From contig NZ_SMLB01000026.1 in NCBI RefSeq assembly GCF_004349105.1, forward strand, positions 20,846 through 84,845: DNA of 64,000 nt, read 5' to 3'. The DNA is from Jiangella aurantiaca. Its GTDB lineage: Bacteria > Actinomycetota > Actinomycetes > Jiangellales > Jiangellaceae. Below the pieces are notes generated by a model. The model had not been told where the DNA came from and searched no databases. It was given only the letters and a program-made list of their open reading frames with translations. Made by a program: the position numbers and the translations under genes. Below are positions 60,281 through 64,000 of the stretch, piece after piece; the stretch's first letter is position 1, and each line of letters starts with the position of its first letter.

Positions 60281-60840
60281 TCGGACTCGACCTCGTCGAG
60301 GTAGTCGTCGGCAAGGACGATGACCAGCCGGGTGTCGTTGAACGGTTCGACGTTCGGCATGACGCGCCCGATCTCCGGGAACTGGGTCACCAGCGCGTCG
60401 GCGGCCTCCTCCATGCCCTCGGGCACGTAGACCGTGGTCTCCGGGACGTTGCCGGTGAACTCGCTCATCGCGGCGACCTCCCAGCCGCCTTCCTGGAACC
60501 GCTCGCTGGCACGCTCCTCGAGCCCGGCCTCGTCGGTCTGGTTGAGCACGCCCAGCGGCTCGCGGACCTCAGGGTCGGCGGTGACCGGCTCCGTCGGCTC
60601 CTCCGTCGGCTCCTCCGTCGGCTCCTCGGTGGGTGCGTCGGTGGGCGGCGCCTCGGTCTCGGGCGGCGGCTCCGTCGCCGGCGGTTCCTCCCCGGAGGCG
60701 TCACCGGCCGCGATGTCGTCGGGGGTGCTGTCCTCGGTGTCGTCACCGAAGTACCAGAGCAGCGCCAGGACGACCGCCACCGTGCCGACGAGCGCGACGA
60801 GCGACGGCCAGAGCCGCTGGAGTCGGTCACTCATCGTCAC
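60277..60840 (-). CDS. Membrane-anchored LytR_C-domain protein
   Basis: 187 residues from GTG 60840 (ATG 60834 is close). One membrane helix (LWPSLVALVGTVAVVLALLW) is followed by a Pro/Glu/Thr spacer with TEEPTEEPTEEP repeats and a C-terminal LytR_C-like domain (REPLGVLNQTDEAGLEERAS, then GGWEVAAMSEFTGNVPETTV and VYVPEGMEEAADAL). The spacer resembles the tail of the LCP protein at 25707, pointing to a cell-envelope role. The Shine-Dalgarno (AAAGGA) is supplied by the repeat at 60845-60892, 5 bases from the GTG. Confidence 0.8.
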   Translation of the reverse strand: MTMSDRLQRLWPSLVALVGTVAVVLALLWYFGDDTEDSTPDDIAAGDASGEEPPATEPPPETEAPPTDAPTEEPTEEPTEEPTEPVTADPEVREPLGVLNQTDEAGLEERASERFQEGGWEVAAMSEFTGNVPETTVYVPEGMEEAADALVTQFPEIGRVMPNVEPFNDTRLVIVLADDYLDEVESE

Positions 60841-60844
60841 AGCT

Positions 60845-60892
60845 TTCCTTTCCCTTGCGGGACTCGCCCCCGCCAGGGACCTTGCGGTCGGC
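60845..60892 (-). repeat. Two-hairpin GNRA repeat, copy 4 (upstream of the LytR_C gene)
   Basis: From 60892 it reads GCCGACCGCAAGGTCCC and ends GTCCCGCAAGGGAAAGGA. Both hairpins have perfect 4-bp stems with GCAA loops (GACC-GCAA-GGTC and TCCC-GCAA-GGGA). Its AAGGGAAAGGA end is the ribosome site of the gene at 60840. Confidence 0.75.
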
Positions 60893-61003
60893 TTTGGCCA
60901 AGGGTCAGAAGCGTACGCCACGCGACGTGCCCGAAGCGAGGCACTCGGCTCTGGCGTCCTTGATCAAGATCAGCGACACTGTCGTATGGACTGGCGCGGC
61001 CGC

Positions 61004-61258
61004 TCATGCCTCCGCAGCGAGCGGGCGCCCCGTTCGCGTCCGCAGCCGACGCGATCGCTGCCGCCGCAACCGCCGCACCAGGAGGGGGTCGTGCGCGAGC
61101 GCCTCGGGCTGGTCGATCAGCGCGTTCAGCACCTGGTAATAGCGCGTGGCAGAGATGCCCAACTCGCTGCGTACGGCTTGTTCCTTCGCGCCTGGGTACT
61201 TCCACCAGCGATGCTCGAACTCGAGGATGTCGCGCTCGTGGTCGTCCATACCAGCCAT
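61004..61258 (-). CDS. DUF3263 small DNA-binding-like protein
   Basis: 84 residues: DDHERDILEFEHRWWKYPGAKEQAVRSE, then ISATRYYQVLNALIDQPEAL and an Arg-rich end. This is the DUF3263 family of actinobacteria, with a short HTH-like core and basic tail. ATG at 61258 or 61249; no Shine-Dalgarno, perhaps leaderless. Divergent from otsA, with a 14-base gap. Confidence 0.82.
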   Translation of the reverse strand: MAGMDDHERDILEFEHRWWKYPGAKEQAVRSELGISATRYYQVLNALIDQPEALAHDPLLVRRLRRQRSRRLRTRTGRPLAAEA

Positions 61259-61272
61259 CGTAGGCAAGGGCT

Positions 61273-62727
<1,455 letters not shown>

Positions 62728-62757
62728 CCCCGGCCAGCTGACGCGGGCGTGGCGCCG

Positions 62758-63027
62758 TCAGCGGCGGTCGTCCTCGCGGTCCGGGTCGACCTCGGTGTAG
62801 GCCAGCCAGGCCTGCGTGTCCGCGGCGTCCACGGGCTCGGCGGCGGCCGCCGGCTCGGCCAGTGCGGCCAGCCGCCGCTCCGCCGCCTCGGCGTTGCGCA
62901 GCTCCATCTGGGCGACGGCCATGAGGTCACGCAGGCCCTCCGCGCCGAAGCGATCGCGCACGTTCATCACCGCGGTGGTCACCATGGGGTCGACTTCGGG
63001 AGTCTGGGGCTGCAGCCGAGGGTCCAT
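62758..63027 (-). CDS. Small acidic hypothetical protein
   Basis: 89 residues; ATG at 63027 has CCAGGAG 8 bases upstream. One helical region ([20 protein letters not shown] and [19 protein letters not shown]) and a Glu/Asp-rich end. No family recognised. Its upstream region holds the GGGTTA inverted-repeat cluster. Confidence 0.65.
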   Translation of the reverse strand: MDPRLQPQTPEVDPMVTTAVMNVRDRFGAEGLRDLMAVAQMELRNAEAAERRLAALAEPAAAAEPVDAADTQAWLAYTEVDPDREDDRR

Positions 63028-63057
63028 CGAGATCACTCCTGGAAACGTTGGCCGGGA

Positions 63058-63202
63058 GGGTTATGCAAAACCGACGGGCGATGGGGGCCGAAGGTCCCCC
63101 TGAGCCCTCGGTCCAGTCCGTACGTGGACTGGAGAGAGTTCGTGATCTTTGCATAACCCGACCTTCGAAGAGGGTTACTAGAGTCGGGTCGTACCGTAAC
63201 CC
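63058..63202. repeat. Nested inverted repeats with GGGTTA ends
   Basis: GGGTTATGCAAA (63058-63069) and TTTGCATAACCC (63148-63159) are perfect 12-base arms enclosing 78 bases. Inside lie TCCAGTCC-GTACGT-GGACTGGA (63112-63133) and a GGGGG/CCCCC hairpin near 63086-63103. Immediately beyond, GGGTTAC (63172-63178) and GTAACCC (63196-63202) form another pair. No gene lies in 63028-63362; the cluster may be a small mobile element or a multi-site operator. Confidence 0.6.
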
Positions 63203-63362
63203 GGCCGGGACCCACAACGGGTAGTACCCCTGCTACCGAGTGTCACCGGCGGGCCGCCGTGACAGGATCGCGCGGCATCGACGATGATGAGGGCTGCACA
63301 GGCCAGAGTGACACGGGGGTGACGTCCGGCCTGCCCGGAGTTCCCAACGTTACGGTGGTCGA

Positions 63363-64000
63363 TTGCTCCCACGACGGTTCGCCCTCGTCCGCCACGTCGA
63401 CTACACCGGTGTGTCCGGGGTCGGGGTGGTGGCCTACGGCGTCGTCTTCGCCGACGGCCACGTGGCGCTGCGCTGGGCGTCCGCCCACCCCGCCACCAGC
63501 CTGTGGAGCTCGCTCGACGACCTCGTCGCCGTGCACGGTCACGGCGAGGCCACCAGCATCGAGTGGCTCGATCCGGCCACCGACCCGTTCGCCCAGCCGA
63601 TGGCCTCCCGGGGCGCCGGACGGCGGGCGCGGCGGGTCCAGCCCGAGCCCGTCCTCCCCGAGCCGGTGGTCGAGCCCGACGTCACGCGGGAGACCCGGCC
63701 GATCCAGTTCGACCCTGAGCCCGAGCCGGACGCACCCGAACCCGCGCCCGAAACCGGCCCGCCGGAGCCGGAGCCGACGGCGGCTCGTCCCGAGACCGGG
63801 CCCACCCGACCCGAGTCGGCGGCCGTCCGCCCGGAGCCGGGCCGGCCGGATGTCGTCCGCCCCGAACTGCTGGGACCGGACCTGCCTCACCCCGAGCCGC
63901 TCCAGCGCCGGACGCAGCCCGCCACCGCGGCGGAGCCGGCGGCCCAGCCGGATCGGACCGAGCCGACGGCGGAGTCCGGCCCGCCGCCACCCCCACCCGG
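63363..64000 (+). CDS. Pro/Glu-rich hypothetical protein (truncated by window edge)
   Basis: The frame is open from TTG 63363 to the last base (212 codons shown). A compact N-terminal domain (RFALVRHVDYTGVSGVGVVA, FADGHVALRWASAHPATSLW, HGHGEATSIEWLDPA) of a type seen in many actinobacterial hypotheticals is followed by a long disordered Pro/Glu/Arg tail with repeated PEPEP and RPE units. A -10-like TACGGT (63350-63355) ends 7 bases before the TTG, suggesting a leaderless start. Function unknown. Confidence 0.65.
   Translation, partial: MLPRRFALVRHVDYTGVSGVGVVAYGVVFADGHVALRWASAHPATSLWSSLDDLVAVHGHGEATSIEWLDPATDPFAQPMASRGAGRRARRVQPEPVLPEPVVEPDVTRETRPIQFDPEPEPDAPEPAPETGPPEPEPTAARPETGPTRPESAAVRPEPGRPDVVRPELLGPDLPHPEPLQRRTQPATAAEPAAQPDRTEPTAESGPPPPPP

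Overview
This is about 64 kb of very GC-rich DNA from an actinobacterium. The evidence is GC-rich codon use, frequent GTG starts, GTGA/ATGA stop-start overlaps, leaderless promoters, an XPB-type helicase, a class E sortase, a stand-alone CIRCE-controlled groEL, a DUF3263 gene and an MftR-like regulator. Jiangellaceae or a relative would fit, but that is a guess from gene style. I see no rRNA, tRNA, CRISPR array, prophage or transposase.

Layout. (1) 1-8.5 kb: a TrmB/LuxR-type regulator diverges from two large secreted paralogues, a subtilisin with kelch repeats and a shorter copy without the protease domain. (2) 8.6-25.7 kb: an amino-sugar locus. Four exported glycosidases (GH84, GH109-like, GH89, GH20) release GlcNAc/GalNAc. 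An aldolase, a PfkB kinase, a ROK kinase and a SIS isomerase form a tightly overlapping operon, and divergent to it lie a binding protein, two permeases and a DeoR regulator. The set matches the Aga/Kba (GalNAc to tagatose-1,6-bisphosphate) route except for the deacetylase and the transporter ATPase. (3) 25.7-31.9 kb: LCP cell-wall ligase, GNAT, XPB helicase, HelR/HelD-like ATPase. (4) 32.1-37.7 kb: a leader peptide and four genes, all joined by 4-base overlaps, encoding an acyl-CoA reductase/HAD fusion, an SDR, a PlsC acyltransferase and an alkyl-DHAP-synthase-like flavoprotein. These match the four steps of the eukaryotic ether-lipid pathway. (5) 37.6-48.7 kb: MFS exporter, HD hydrolase, a nuclease polymorphic toxin between two YezG-like immunity genes, CutC, the MftR-like regulator, and twin epoxide hydrolases diverging from a WYL regulator. 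(6) 48.7-57.5 kb: groEL under two CIRCE boxes, an HTTM-like membrane pair, a CrtI-like oxidase, and an LPDTG metalloprotease divergent from a class E sortase. (7) 57.5-64 kb: a SAM-I riboswitch controlling a threonine-synthase-like gene and a MoaD/ThiS sulfur carrier, then otsB, a LytR_C protein, otsA and hypotheticals.

Two dispersed repeat families cross the window. One is a roughly 50-bp element with two small GNRA-type hairpins and a Shine-Dalgarno-like end (four copies, one in frame inside the HelR-like gene). The other is a family of 50-75-bp TGATC-rich palindromes at gene ends (five copies).

The most interesting systems are the putative ether-lipid operon, the SAM-riboswitch/ThrC-like/sulfur-carrier unit, and the structured RBS-bearing repeat.
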